Below are positions 48,361 through 61,786 of a DNA stretch of 64,000 nt, piece after piece. A program made the translations under genes and the position numbers. The stretch comes from Vigna angularis. Taxonomy: Eukaryota > Streptophyta > Magnoliopsida > Fabales > Fabaceae. Below the pieces are notes generated by a model, which saw only the letters and a list, made by a program, of their open reading frames with translations, did not search any database and had not been told where the DNA came from. Each line of letters opens with the position of its first letter. Positions within the stretch are counted from its first letter, which is position 1. Where the stretch lies: the NCBI RefSeq assembly GCF_016808095.1, contig NC_068980.1:3348001-3412000 (forward strand), read 5' to 3'.

Positions 48361-48369
48361 ACACGTGGA
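48361..48369 (-). promoter_or_regulatory. ABRE-type G-box upstream of the LTI65-type gene
   Basis: ACACGTGGA on the plus strand contains the palindromic G-box core CACGTG with the ABRE form ACGTGG. It is about 190 bases upstream of the start codon and about 120 upstream of the TATA candidate. bZIP factors of the ABF/AREB group bind this motif in abscisic-acid-responsive promoters. A single ABRE usually needs a partner element, which I did not find. Confidence 0.55.
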
Positions 48370-48371
48370 GA

Positions 48372-49657
48372 CTACTAGCCATTTTTCTTACTGCTAAACC
48401 TCTCAAATTATCACGTTCTTGATATAGAAAGTTGACCAGACCAGGATAAGAAAAATTGTTGGTGCCTCAAGATCAACCCTATCTCAGTCATCAAAACTTT
48501 TTCCTTTAGTCTAGCCTTATTTTAGTATACCTTCCTTCTACTCTCCAAGTCGTTATGTAAACTAAATATTGATATATAGTGCTGTTGTGACAAAATAACT
48601 ATAATTGGTTGCATGGAGATTATCTATAATATGATAATAATTTAAATATATAAGAATATATTAGTTAATAGATTTGCTAAGTAACAATTTTATTTAAATC
48701 TATTTTAGGTGTAGGTATGGGTTTTCAGTAAAAAATAATCCAGGTTATACTTTTCTCCAAACCTCTCAAAGTAGTTTTCAGTTTTAGTTTTAATTTTAAA
48801 GTTCTCTTAAGTTGTTAATACTCATTTTCTAATTTGGAGCAAGTAACAGTAAAATATTAAATTCTCAGTAAATATAATTAATTATCTCTTTATCTCTTTA
48901 TTTTATAGGTTTTGGTTTTGAAATGAATAGAATTTAATTTAACTGAATGATTGACTAATTCAAACTCTGATGTGCTTTTATCATAAATCATTCTCTCAAT
49001 AGGTGATTAAACAGTTATATAATACAAAATCTATTAATAGTTTTTTTTTATATTGTTGTTAAAATGTAATCAAGTGTTATGTATTTATAAAAAATTGATT
49101 ATTATATAATTAAAAAATTAGAAAAATTAATTTATAATTATTAGTATTTTATTATAATTGATTATTTCAAATAGTATAATTTCGTAGTTATAATTACACA
49201 CATTACATTAGAAGATATACAATTTTTATTAAATGAAATTATTGATTTTATTCCTTATTTTTTTCACTTATATTTATTTTATATTTATAGAATTTGTAGT
49301 AGAAGATATACAATTTTTATTAAGAGAAATTGTTGATTTTAGTCCTTATATTTTTCATTTACATTTGTTTCATATTTATAGATGTATTTACTTAACAATG
49401 CATTAATACTATGTGTATATGACACACAATGATAAATATATAATTATTATTATGTAAATTTTAAATTAAAATGATATATATTAAAGTTATTAATATAAAA
49501 AAATTTAAATTATTACTATTATTTTATAAATTATATAATTTCATTAATAAATATGATAAAGTAATTCCGCCTACAGTATTATATAATACAGGTTTTATAT
49601 TTTTGTATCACTAAATTGTAAAATGGTAGTGAGACATGTAGCCGATGGATGAAGAGA
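48372..49657. other. AT-rich divergent spacer
   Basis: Lies between the promoters of the minus-strand LTI65-type gene and the plus-strand TOC75 gene. Two related AT-rich stretches near 49215-49290 and 49305-49385 look like a diverged direct duplication. No gene was recognised. Confidence 0.5.
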
Positions 49658-49665
49658 TATATAAG
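49658..49665 (+). promoter_or_regulatory. Candidate TATA box of TOC75
   Basis: TATATAAG lies 111-118 bases upstream of the TOC75 ATG and is followed by a purine-rich then pyrimidine-rich leader. Inferred from sequence and position only. Confidence 0.45.
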
Positions 49666-49775
49666 AACACAGGGGAAGGAAGAGAAAAGAAAACATAAAA
49701 AACCAAACCCATCAAAAACCCTTCTTCCTCACTCCATTTCTCTCTCTTATCCAATCTGTCACCTTAAACTCAACA

Positions 49776-52700
49776 ATGTCGTCCTTCACTGCCTCTAACA
49801 ACCTCAGCACCGCCATTCTACCCTCTCGCCGGAGAAAACTATCTCCATCTTCTTCCATCAAATGCAACCTTTCACCTTCCAAACCTAACGATTCAAATCC
49901 CTCTGCGCCTGCTCCGCCGCTCTTCAAAGCCATCGCCATCTCTTCCGCAGCCTCCATTCTCCTCCACTGCACACCTCTCACCCCCTTCCTCTCCAACCCC
50001 CTCGCAGGCGGAGGGAACAGCGGAGGCTGCGGAGCCGGTGGAGATGGAGGATGGTTCGGCGGAAATGGAGGCGGCGGCGGAGAAAACGGAGGGTTCTTGT
50101 CTAGAATGTTCGCTGCTATTGCCGACGAATCTCAGTCTCAGGAGTGGGATTCTCATGGTTTGCCCGCGAACATCGTTGTCCAGTTGAACAAAATGAGTGG
50201 GTTCAAGAAGTACAAGGTTTCCGAGATCATGTTCTTCGATCGGAACAGGAGAGTGAAAGTGGGGTCTGAGGATTCGTTCTTCGAGATGGTTTCGCTGAGG
50301 CCTGGTGGGGTTTACACGAAGGCGCAGCTTCAGAAGGAGTTGGAGACTCTCGCAACTTCTGGCATGTTTGAGAAGGTTGATTTGGAGGGGAAAACCAACC
50401 CTGATGGGACAATTGGGGTTACCATTTCGTTCAGCGAGAGTACGTGGCAGTCTGCGGATGGGTTTCGCTGCATCAATGTAGGGCTGATGCAGCAGACAAA
50501 GCCTGTTGAGATGGATTCGGATATGACTGATAAGGAGAGGTTGGAGTACTATTTGAGTCAGGAGAGGGAATACAAGAGGAGAATCGACAGGGCGAGGCCG
50601 TGTCTCTTGCCGAGGTTTGTGCACGATGAGATTCTTGAAATGCTCAAAAGACAAGGCATGGTCAGTGCTAGGTTGCTGCAGAGGATCAGGGACCGAGTGC
50701 AAAAATGGTACCACGATGAAGGCTATGCGTGTGCTCAGGTGGTTAATTTTGGGAATCTTAACACCAAGGAAGTTGTTTGTGAGGTTGTTGAAGGGGATAT
50801 CACCAAATTGGATATTCAGTTCCAGGATAAGCTTGGCAATGTTGTTGAGGGGAACACTCAAGTGCCAGTGATACAAAGAGAGCTTCCTCGGCAGGTATAT
50901 ATTGTAGGAGATATGTATGCTTGTGTTGTATTGGAGTTTTCTGGTTAATTGGGGTAGGTTATGAACGTTTGTTATCTGTGCGATTGATGTGTTTAGTGTG
51001 ATCGACAGCTACTTTACACGATTATCTTCCTGTACAGGATATAGTGTTGGAGATTTCACTTCAACTAGTTATATACTAATCAAAGTGTGTGCTTAGGGAA
51101 TAATCTTCACTTTTAAAAACCAGTTTCATAAGGTCGAGATAGACCTAAACCCAAATTCTAATGTGGAATATAAAGTCTATCCTCGCTATTGTTGGTGTGC
51201 CTATCGAGCTGTTAATCCTCAACTTGGAAATGGGTGTTGGAAATTTCACATTGACTAGCCATTACATGACCCTTACATTAGAAGTTGGTTTTGAGAGGTC
51301 TAGTTTTAAGCCCAAGTTCTAATAATTAGCGTATTATGTGTTTACTAGTTTGTTCCGATATTATTCCTTCTGTTTGGTTTTTGTGTTGTTTTATCTTTTC
51401 ATTGATTTGTTACTAACTTCATGGATGTTTGTGTTGGATTCACAGCTACGACCAGGTTTCACTTTCAACATTGAAGCCGGGAAGCAAGCTTTAAGAAATG
51501 TGAACTCCCTTGCTTTGTTTTCAAATATTGAGGTGAATCCAAGGCCTGATGAGAAAAACGAAGGAGGTATAATCGTGGAAATTAAGTTAAAGGAGTTAGA
51601 ACAGAAGTCGGCTGAAGTCAGTACCGAGTGGAGTATTGTCCCAGGACGAGGAGGGCATCCCACCCTGGTATTTATTTGTCAAACAAATATCAATTCTCTT
51701 TAACAAGTGATGAATTATTTGTGTCCAATTAATTTGTTTACTTTCTATTCAAATTTGTGTAGGCTTCACTTCAGCCAGGTGGTACTGTTAGTTTTGAACA
51801 TAGGAATCTGCAAGGGCTGAATAGATCTGTTAACGGTACTATAACAACCAGCAACTTCTTGAATCCCCAGGTAGGTATCCTTTAGCTTGTCCTATGAGTT
51901 CCTTAATTTGGTCCTGCCAATAGGTGCTTAGTGATATTGGCATCGGTATCACAATATGCCCTATTTATTCTGCTTCAGGATGATCTTGCATTTAAGCTAG
52001 AGTATGTGCATCCATATTTGGATGGTGTGTACTATCCACGTAACCGTACTCTCCGTGTAAGCTGCTTCAATAGCCGAAAGCTGAGTCCTGTGTTCACTGG
52101 GGGACCAGGTGTGGATGAAGTGCCCCCAATTTGGGTTGATCGTACTGGTGTTAAAGCTAATATCACAGAGGTAACTTCATTGGTTCTTTTCAACTATATG
52201 AACTTTGGGTTGGCCATTTGGGTCATTGGTAATTTTCACTAATTATTTTGTCTTGTGCGCCATGCAGAATTTCACACGTCAGAGTAAATTCACCTATGGA
52301 CTTGTAATGGAAGAGATAACAACACGTGATGAAAGCAGTCATATATGTTCAAATGGTCAAAGAGTATTACCGAGTGGAGGAATTAGTGCTGATGGACCTC
52401 CAACCACTCTCAGTGGTACTGGCATTGATCGCATGGCATTTTTACAGGCAAATATCACACGGGATAACACACGTTTTGTGAATGGAACTGTTGTTGGAGA
52501 CAGAAATATGTTCCAGGTGACTCTACACTCTGCCTTTGTAATTATATACATGGATAAATTACACGTTCCTATCAATTTTGTGATATTCAGAAACTTTCAA
52601 AAAAATTATATTTCTTTATATAAACCATGATTTATATTGATCCAACCATTAAGTTATAACTCTATATTACCTTGGGTGTTTGTCAAAATTAGACAATTTA

Positions 52701-54393
52701 AGTAATCAGGTGAATCTTTTTTTTTTCTTTTAAAGTATATAGTGTCAAATTGAGGTATATCAATGGAGTATTAAATAATTTTAGATTAATATAAGATTTT
52801 GTTGTATGATTTATATTTTTCTTAATAATCTTAATATAATATATGATTTAATTATCCAATAAAAAGTTATTAAAATAGTAGATCCCTTCCCATTTATATA
52901 TGTATGTGTGAAGATGCTCTTGGCATTTTGTTTTGCCAATACTGAGCTTGACTTTGGTGGGGAAAGAATATCCTAAAAGTTTGAAGACAAAAGGATGCAA
53001 TGTGCATCGAGCAGGGGTGCAGAGCCTATAATTTCTATGCAGGTGCCATAGTGTGTGTAAATGTATTTCACAATTTTTTAGCTTATACATTTTATATTCT
53101 ATAAGTATGATTTGGCCTCTATCATTTATTCCCTTTGGGCTTGGGAACTCCACACTGGCACGTTTTCATGGAAACGGAATCTGCCGGAGTAACATCCTCG
53201 TAGATGTAACATGGGTGCAAATTAAATGACTTTTTTTAGTTTCTCTTCTCTTTACCACTTTTTGTTTTTATGTAATTATTTTATATTTGTCTGGTAATTT
53301 ATATGGGTGCAAATGAAATTACTTTTACCACTTTTTGACATAATTTATTATTTGTCTGGTAGTGCTATTTTTCATTGACCGTTAAGTAAACTTGTCTTAC
53401 TAGGAATAAGTGAAAGCACAGATGGGTTGAAGATGTTCCAAGCTTCTTTTTTTATGTTTAGCTAATCTAGGCTAATTAGTGCAATCTATGTTATAAGGTG
53501 ATACGGAGGCTAGAGTTATTAGGGAGCTGTCTTTTTCTTCCCTTAAAGCAGTTGTTTTAACCAACAATTAAGCCTTATCCCCATAATTTGTTGTTGGATA
53601 TGTGGATAAATCAATGCCGTAGAGTTCCATCCATAACACATTTTCAGCCAAACCTTCTAGTGCAAACCAGGGAAACTTGCTGTACCTTTGAGCACAATAT
53701 ATTGGTGTTTTCTGAATTCTTGAATATGTTATGGCTATGTTTTCTGATCATGCATTCTTAAACATATGCAAACTACAGGTGGATCAAGGCCTTGGCATTG
53801 GCAGTCAATTCCCGTTCTTTAATCGTCACCAGCTAACTGTGACACGATTCGTCCAGTTGATGTCCGTGGAAGAAGGCGCTGGTAAACCACCACCACCAGT
53901 TCTTGTCCTCCATGGCCACTATGGTGGTTGTGTAGGTGATCTCCCCAGCTATGATGCCTTTACTCTCGGGGGTCCCTATTCTGTGAGGGGATACAACATG
54001 GGTGAGATTGGAGCGGCTAGAAACATCCTCGAGGTAGGAACGAGAAGACTGGATGCATTTTATGATTCTCAATGTTGATTTTAGTTTTGTTACTTTTTAT
54101 GCTATCCAGTACTTAGAGATTATGTTTAACCATCTGACTTTTTTTTTCTGCAGCTTGCAGCTGAGTTACGGATACCTGTTAAAAGTACGCACGTGTATGC
54201 ATTTGCAGAACACGGCAACGACCTAGGGAGTTCAAAGAGTGTGAAAGGGAATCCTACAGAAGTTTACAGGCGACTTGGTCATGGGTCGTCTTATGGTCTT
54301 GGTGTCAAACTTGGTCTAGTCAGAGCAGAATATGCCGTTGATCACAACTCAGGAACTGGTGCATTATTTTTCCGTTTCGGAGAGAGGTTCTGA
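49776..54393 (+). CDS. TOC75: TOC75 (TOC75-III type), chloroplast outer-envelope protein import channel (794 aa)
   Basis: Exons: 49776-50894, 51446-51667, 51763-51870, 51979-52170, 52268-52516, 53779-54033, 54154-54393; every join is in phase. The protein has a Ser/Arg-rich transit peptide (MSSFTASNNLSTAILPSRRR). A hydrophobic stretch and a polyglycine segment (about residues 76-108) follow; polyglycine is the envelope-targeting hallmark of TOC75-III and is absent from OEP80. Three POTRA domains (about 130-440) include SEIMFFDRNRRVKVGSED and RPGGVYTKAQLQKELETLA. The Omp85 beta-barrel follows, with the conserved GGPYSVRGYNMGEIG motif and a C-terminal aromatic strand ending ALFFRFGERF. It forms the channel of the TOC complex. 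The length matches the family (about 800). Intron 1 carries a TRIM-like relic and intron 5 is 1.26 kb. Confidence 0.98.
51047..51325 (+). mobile_element. TRIM-like LTR relic in TOC75 intron 1
   Basis: A first repeat begins near 51047 (TGTTGGAGATTTCACTTCAA) and a second near 51236 (TGTTGGAAATTTCACATTGA). Each is followed by a related stretch with AGTTGGTTTTGAGAGGTC or its diverged counterpart and ends in TTCTAAT. After the first repeat, TGGAATATAAAGTC may be a decayed primer-binding site. The layout and sequence match the relic in the coiled-coil gene intron (31132-31468). Both are heavily mutated. Confidence 0.5.
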
Positions 54394-55624
54394 GGTGCAA
54401 ATTAGTGACATTAGTATATTGCACAGTCGGCTTTCTTCTTTTGGTTAGTGGGGTTTGGAGGTTATAGAATACTCAGAAGTTACGTGTACCAGACCAGTAG
54501 ACTCGCTGTTTTTGTTTGTTTCTCATAAAATTGGTAGAGGGTTCTGCGTAATTATTACCATGGTCATGAATTGGATTTTCTTTTTGCGGCTAGTCATCAA
54601 TGCACAGTCCGTGAGAAAAAAATGGATCCTAATATTCTCTTAAATAAATTTTTTCTCTGTTAAATATGATTGTCAGTTATTTGAGGTTAAAAGGTTGTTT
54701 TTTTTTTAATTTAGTTCTTGGAGGATTTTTCTTGTGGTTTAACTTGTACTCCCAGTTTATTAAAAAAATGATGATCTTCTTTATGGTATTATATTTAAAT
54801 TGTAGTTGAAGCAGGATAGATCTAGAAGTAGTTTCATTATTTTATAATTATGTTCTGTACATGAACAAGTCGAGTCCATTCTCTCGATGGAGTCATTGAT
54901 TTGATATAAAAACCTTATGCTAAAAACCATTCTTGATAATTTTCTTTATATATTATTTTTTCTCTATTTTTAGTGGTAATTACCAATCTTCTTTATTGGG
55001 CTGTTCACAGATCTTTCCCACAAATGCCTGAACTACTTAAGATGAAATTTTAACTATCGTCTTATCTGAAATGTCTGTACATTCAACCCAAGATTCTAAT
55101 GTGCTGTTTTTTTCACATCAACATGAAAATATATCAGTAGGATAAATCGGTTGTTTATTAAGTTGAAACCTGTAAGATCACGGTTTATAATTATATACAA
55201 ATCATTAGTATCACACTACTTGCTATATATGTAGAAAAAGAATTGGAGCTTGTGAAAATCCAGAATTATCCAAGTCTTCATTTTTCTCTCCTTTTGTAAA
55301 TGTTTCTGTTTTTAAAAATTCAAATAGGTTGTCAATGTTGCATGTTCAAGGTCCGTATAAATATTTTAGTTTACAAACCAAATGAATTGAATACTCCCTT
55401 TACAAACCCAAATCATCATGATTGAGCTTTTAGTGTTATTCCTCTACCCACCCAACTAAATGAAACTACAGAGAGAGATAAATAAACACTGCTGGACAAC
55501 CAAATGCTCAGCAAGAAAAACATTAAAACAGTGGAAGCCCTGGTGTTAATCTGGTGTTGGTCTTGTGCCAAGAATGAGAAAAAATGAATTTTTGGCTTTT
55601 CTTCTTCAACCAAATCCTTCTATG
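54394..55624. other. Intergenic spacer between convergent genes
   Basis: TOC75 3' UTR, AT-rich sequence, then the 3' UTR of the J-protein gene. Nothing else was recognised. Confidence 0.6.
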
Positions 55625-58273
55625 CTATAAGCCTAATTCCTTTTTCAGCTGAGCCAGAGTGGCTTCTATTTCCTCAAGGTTATCCTCAACGCTTCCCTTG
55701 CTAGCTTCACCGGGATTACTGCTACTGTTTGGTGTCTCTCTCCCAGAAAAGTTGGATGCATTTTCTCCTTGAGGTGTCTCGTAATCACCATTCTGATCTG
55801 TAATATTGAGTTCTTTCTCAAGGAACTCCACAAATTCTTCTCCTATTTCCTGAAAGGAAAAATTTAAAATACTATGACCCCCATTAAGACCCTGTTCCCA
55901 AGGCTCATGTACGTACATTATAATTTAAAAAAATAAACAGATGAAGATTTAAACAGGAAGTCTCACCGCCAATTCCTCCCATAGGCTCTTTGGCTTTCCT
56001 TCTGAAGCAGCGTTTGCTTCCCAGTTCCTGAATTCTTCTTGAAGATCCTTAAAGAATTCCTCTGCAAAAAACAAAATCAGACAGGTCTCAAACACTAAAG
56101 AGAAGGGAATTACAAAATTATGTTGCAATATACTAGAGACACACATCCCTTTACCCTTGTTGGTAGATTTCTATGGGGCAACCAATGCCCAGGAGAATTT
56201 TTAATGAATACAGGCTAAACTTAGGGCCAACATGATCCATGATGTCTACCAGAGAGTATATATCTACCTATTGTTATTTGAACATCCCTCAATAAATTAC
56301 CTGCATCATTAATATGTACGACTATAAGATTAAACCAAAAAGTAACTAGCTTGATAAAAGGATAGGACAAGAAGCACATGAAAAAATATAAGTACTACAT
56401 ATGTTTAAAAGTCTTAATATTCGATTTAATACCTAAGAATTTCTGGATTATCTTACAACTTCTTTTTGGATTTGTTTAGGCACTTAGTCCTATGGTTAGG
56501 TCTTGCTCAGGTGGTGCTAGTGATCACTAATCAATCTAATTAATAATATAAATAGGATTTTAAACTAATGTATCATTCTATCAGTAATATATTTCAGTTT
56601 GGAACTTCGAGCTGTCAAAGCCGTATCATTCAACTTGAGATTGTCTCCTTTCTGCTATTTCAATAAAAAGGAGAAAGATTGCATATGTGCAACAGCAATA
56701 ATAAACATGAAGAATGTATTCAAAAGTAAAGTCTCGTATAGAGATATTCAAACAAGATTCATGTGATTATCAATCTTTACCTAGTCCATAAAATTCTTCT
56801 TCAGGTTGTGCATTTCTACTTCGGCTTCCTTGAGAAAAATCGTAACCTTGACTTCCAGAATCATATCTTTTGCGGGAACTGGAATTTAGCAATGTATTGT
56901 ATGCATGTTTTATCCTCATGAATTTCTCCTGTGCCTTTTCCTGTAAAAGGAAACTTTAACATACATAAGTAAGCACCAAAGACTCCAATCTTCCGGGGAC
57001 TAATTACTAATACACAAATCAATGCGAGTGGTTACTAACATACAATCCAAAATAGAACAGTTGCATCATTGAAGGGCTTTCAGCACAGTGCATTCAAATA
57101 ACTTTTACCATGACTTAGTCCTTCTGATCATGGTTACATTTTCTTTTCTAGTTATATTTTTCCTTTTGAAAGCAGGGACATCGCCACTATCATAACTTTT
57201 GCCCGGATCTTAAAGTAAAACAACTAAAAGAACACGAAAAAAATTCAAGACTGGAAGGCAGTGAACCAATTACAATTGCAATAAATGAGGATCAAAAATT
57301 GTTTTGTCACTATCTGGTATGTGACATTTCGTTCATTAATCATCATAGATCAACGTATTTTTCAGCTTTTGATAACTAATATATATGTAAAGGGGATCAA
57401 TGTTCTTTCCTGAGAAGGATAGTCAACAATCAGGTATTAGACCACTAAATGTCCGTTTACAAAAATTCTGAGAAAACATGCAATTTCTGATGGCAATAGT
57501 GCCATGGACACAAATTACTTAAACCAGATAACAGCCAAACGGATTATGTGAATCTTCTCTTCACAGAAGAACAATAAGCCATATATAATCAACACAGTAG
57601 CCATGTTTATAAAATTGAGATTGCCAAACAAAAGCGAGTTCCGAAATGAAGTATTCAGCTACGAAAGAGTATCCCCCACCCCGGAAACTAAACATTAGAG
57701 AAAATTCAAATCGATTAACAGCTGATGAACGTAAAAACCCCTAATTGTCAAAAGTTTCCCCAAATTATAAGCAATATGTATGTTTCTTTATCACAGACAA
57801 TATGGAGAAAATATTTACTTTTCCACTTAACTTTCGATAACTTAACTCAAACAGAATAACAAACCAACAATTGTCAAATCTCCTTGATATTTTCAAATCT
57901 GATTAGCGTCAAACAAAGTAATCACCTCTTTATTGACATCAGGATGATACTTAAGAGCAAGTTTCCGATACGCCCTTTTGATTTCGTCGACGGTTGCGGA
58001 TGGAGACACACCCAAAACTTCGTACGGCGACTCGCCACGCCTTGCTCTCACCACCATCGTTCTATTGCCCCATCTTTCTTTTCTCTGTTGCTTCCACTGT
58101 GAACGGTGAAAAGGACTTGCATAGTTGATTTTAGAAGTGGTTATGCAACAATTTGGTTGAAAAGATCTGAGAGAAAAGCGAGTGCTGCTGGCACAATAAA
58201 GGAAGGTGTTTGCAGCGAGAGGGAGAGTTGTTGTAATTCCATGCATCTTATCTCCAAAGCTTTGTTCTCTCAT
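55625..58273 (-). CDS. Plastid-targeted J-domain (DnaJ/HSP40) co-chaperone (275 aa, four exons)
   Basis: Exons on the minus strand are 58273-57926, 56940-56781, 56061-55967 and 55849-55625, in phase throughout. The first 75 residues are rich in Ser, Thr and Arg with few acidic residues, like a transit peptide. The J-domain spans about residues 82-145 ([33 protein letters not shown], continuing [18 protein letters not shown]). It has an intact HPD motif at residues 110-112, needed to stimulate Hsp70 ATPase. The remainder is acidic ([19 protein letters not shown]) and ends in a coiled coil ([18 protein letters not shown]). There is no zinc-finger or C-terminal substrate-binding domain, so it is a type III (DJC) protein. 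I recall At5g59610-type proteins as similar. A second in-frame ATG at 58246 is an alternative start. Confidence 0.94.
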
Positions 58274-59480
58274 CTCTTCGATTCATAGGATTCTCCATCA
58301 ACCTTCTCGAACACCAACATCACTCTCTTATCACTCAATGTCCCAAACTTCTTTTAACTCCTTTAACACCCGACAACAAAAATATCACATTCTATTTAAA
58401 ATTGATTGAAGAAATGTAAGGGCTAATAAAAATAATTAAATATATCAAAGTGGACAAATAATCAAAGATTATATTAATTTGAAATAAAAAAAATATACAA
58501 GCCATGTCATATAATGAATAAAATACATAATTATATTGGAAAAAATATAAAAAAACTCAACGTGAAAAAAAAGTAAGAGTATATTATCACCCCGTATAAA
58601 TTGCAATTTGAAATATTTCCTGGTAACTTTACCCTGGCATTTAATATTCTAGGGAATGTTATTTCTTACATTATACACAAAGGTTGATTCTTGAATAGAT
58701 ATCAAACTTACTAAACAAAATTATAATATATTTTATTATGTGAATAATATACAAAAGTTTTGCACGTCTGTTGTATTTGCAAATGGGCTTTCAAGCTTTG
58801 AAGTATAACATGCTATAGATATAAGGCTATTGCTTCTTGCAATCCCAAAATTACTAACTGCACCCCAGCAATAAGAGAAAATGACTCAAACATACTTCAT
58901 TTGCCACTACCATCATTACCGCTGCTGTAGAAAAAGAAAAAGAAAAAGAATGGAAGAATGCTGCACAAGAAGAAAATAATGCAAAAAAAAAAATTATTTC
59001 TAAAAGTTATTTCTTGAACATAAATTTTTTTAGATCTTTTTTTCATGTAGGGATATTTCAAAAAATTAAAGGTATTATGTGAGTTCTGAAAAGTTTTTTT
59101 TCAAAAATCACATTCCAAAAAAAATATTTTAGAAATTATATTTTGAAAATTTTAATCCAGAAAACTTGTTTCTGAAGCTTTCTAAAAAATATAATCAAAG
59201 AGTCACTTTTTTAAAGTACAAAATAATATTTTAACAACTTGAAGGGGTGTGCGAAGAAATTTTGGAGGTGCAGGAATTAAAAGCCTAGAAATAAAAATAA
59301 CAACAAAAAATTAAACCATCAGTTAATGGGCCCTATCAAACAAATGTTCTCTCACAGAAAACATATTGGTATTAGAACATCAAAATCCCGTCGGAGAAGT
59401 GCTTCCACCAATAATCAGAAAGTGGTGCCACGTATGATAAAGAAAAGTGATTGGCTGAGACTGTGGTGAGGATTGCAGCA
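58274..59480. other. AT-rich divergent spacer
   Basis: Upstream of the J-protein gene (minus) and of the 178-aa gene (plus), so it holds both promoters. No gene was recognised. Confidence 0.55.
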
Positions 59481-60116
59481 ATGGCCACAGGATTTGCATC
59501 TTCCTTAATCTCATCTTCCCCACACATTGCAACCTTCCTTTCTTCTTCTTCTTCTTCTTCTCTGCACTCATACCACTCTCTCAGAACAACCACTCTTCCA
59601 ACTCTCTCATCTAACTCCCCCATCACAACCCCATTCAAAAAATCCATCCTTTTTCACAACCCACTCCGACCCATTATTCTTCTTCCTCCTCCTGCCGCCG
59701 CCGAAGATGTTATCTCTACGGCGGAAACAGCGGCGGATGTTGTGGAGCAGTTGTACCCAACCACCGATAAAGGGGTGGCCACAGTCGTCTCAGCCCTTTT
59801 CTTTCTGGCTTTCGTTGGCTTATCCGCTATCACTATTGGGGTAAGTAAAATTCCGTAAAGAAAAAAAAAAGATCTTAATTTGTTTGAAATGAGGTAGTTA
59901 TGTTCTGAAAGCTTGTATTTGGTTTGTGTTGCATTGTAGGTGATTTATTTAGCAGTAGTGGATTTCCTGCAGAAGAGAGAGAAAGAGAAGTTTGAGAAGG
60001 AAGAAGCAGGTAAAAAGGGGAAGAAGAAGAAAAAGAAGGTTGTGGGAAGAGCCAGAGCTGGACCCAGAGGATTTGGACAGAAGCTTGTCGAAGAGGAGGA
60101 GGAGAAGGATGATTAA
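59481..60116 (+). CDS. Probable plastid single-pass membrane protein, function unknown (178 aa, two exons)
   Basis: Exons 59481-59840 and 59940-60116 join in phase. The ATG (gcagcaATGGCC) starts a classic transit peptide: MATGFASSLISSSPHIATFL, a Ser run, then Thr/Leu/Pro-rich sequence with almost no acidic residues to about residue 70. After AAAEDVISTAETAADVVEQL comes one membrane segment (about residues 100-130, VVSALFFLAFVGLSAITIG continuing into VIYLAVVDFL). The tail is a highly basic run (KREKEKFEKEEAGKKGKKKK), then GRARAGPRGFGQKLVEEEEE with an acidic end. The AxA-type site before AEDV may be the processing site. A thylakoid or envelope protein with a stromal charged tail is likely; I cannot name the family. 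Confidence 0.82.
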
Positions 60117-61736
60117 GATAACAAACACCACGCAATAAAAATCATTTCAGGTCATCTTTCCTTGCATTCAAATCCAATTTTACTGTCACCTTTTTAAGTT
60201 TTCACAGAGCGATTTTCATCTTTCAAAACAGACATGTTTTGACAGTAATTTAGGTTGTTGTTCCATTAGTTAAAGAAATTCATTGCAACATATCTTTTGA
60301 GGAAGTTAGATTGGATTGCCCTTTCATTTGTCCTTATTGTTTTTATTTGAATTTAATTTCATGAAGATACAGAGCAAAATATTTTCTTGTTTATCATGTT
60401 TTTATAGCTAGAAATCATCAAAATTTTGAAAGCAAGCGATGTCATATCCTAATCATACTATTACAGAACAAATAATGGACTAAAAAAAAGGTTTGGGTAG
60501 AAATATAAAACTTTTGGATAAGGTGTGGTTTGTCACCATAGATTCATTATAAAAACAGAACATGTGTATGTGAGCATGCATTTATAAATTTTTTAACACA
60601 TTCAATTATTTTTTTGGTAATAAAACTATTGGTATAATTGTTTTAAAACACTCAAAATGTATATGATAAAGGACTTTGTAAAAGAAATTGGCAGATAGGG
60701 ATCAGCAAATTCCTTTGTTACGACTTATTGTAACGTTGTTTTACAAATTATGTGTTTATTATTATTGTTACCGAAAATTGTTTTATAACTTTTTATTTTT
60801 ACTGTATTGTTTGTAGCTCTTAAGGTTAACTGCTAATTTTAGTTAACAAATGTTCACATGTTTTGAAAGCCATTAAAATTTATGTAACTCAATGCATTCA
60901 AATGTAACATTTTTCCTGTATGTTTGACAAACTTTGTTTTGAAACATGCAAAATGCTTACTCATACATATTTTAGAACTTACAGCTAACGAAAACACCCA
61001 CAAATTATAAATTAAAAAAATGTGGCTGATTAGTGAGTTAAAAATAAATTATCTCACACGTATGACACAAAAAGGGAGAGGGGGAGATTTTTAAATTATC
61101 AATTAAATGTATGTATTATAAAATTGTGAAAAGACATAAGCCATTTCTTCATTTCATTTGTTATAAATTTGAATCACATATATATTTATTAGTACTTTTA
61201 AGGGATAAATAAATATTTTTGGCGACTTCAAAATCAACCTTTATTGAACTTATTATCTCCAAAAGAAAATTATTATTTTTGGTATTTAAAATTTACTAAA
61301 TATGATCATATATTAACTATGTTGACATATTAATTTTGAAGGTATCAAATGCTGAGACGCAAGCAAATGTATAAGGTGACGATTGCATTTTAACATAGCC
61401 TATCTAAAAGTAATATATATTTTTTTTGTCAAGACCAAAACAATATATTTATTAAATGTTGGTATCTAAAACACAGAAAAATAAATGAGATAGTAATTTT
61501 AATAAACTCAAATTTGAAGGTACACCAAAACTTATATAAACTTATATTTAATCAATATGAAAGTTCCGGCTAGGAGTAGATGATGCCTGAATTAAATTAC
61601 TGTATTTATAAAGACAAGTATAAAATATACTATTTCAAGTTCAACCAAAAAAAATAGTTACTGCAACTGGTGTAACTATAAAAGAAACGATTAATCGATT
61701 ACCGTATTACATAAAAGTTAATTTACGACCATTTAA

Positions 61737-61786
<50 letters not shown>

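Noticed and set aside
49893..50876. 327-codon minus-strand frame
   Set aside because: It is antisense to TOC75 exon 1, whose translation matches a known family along its whole length.
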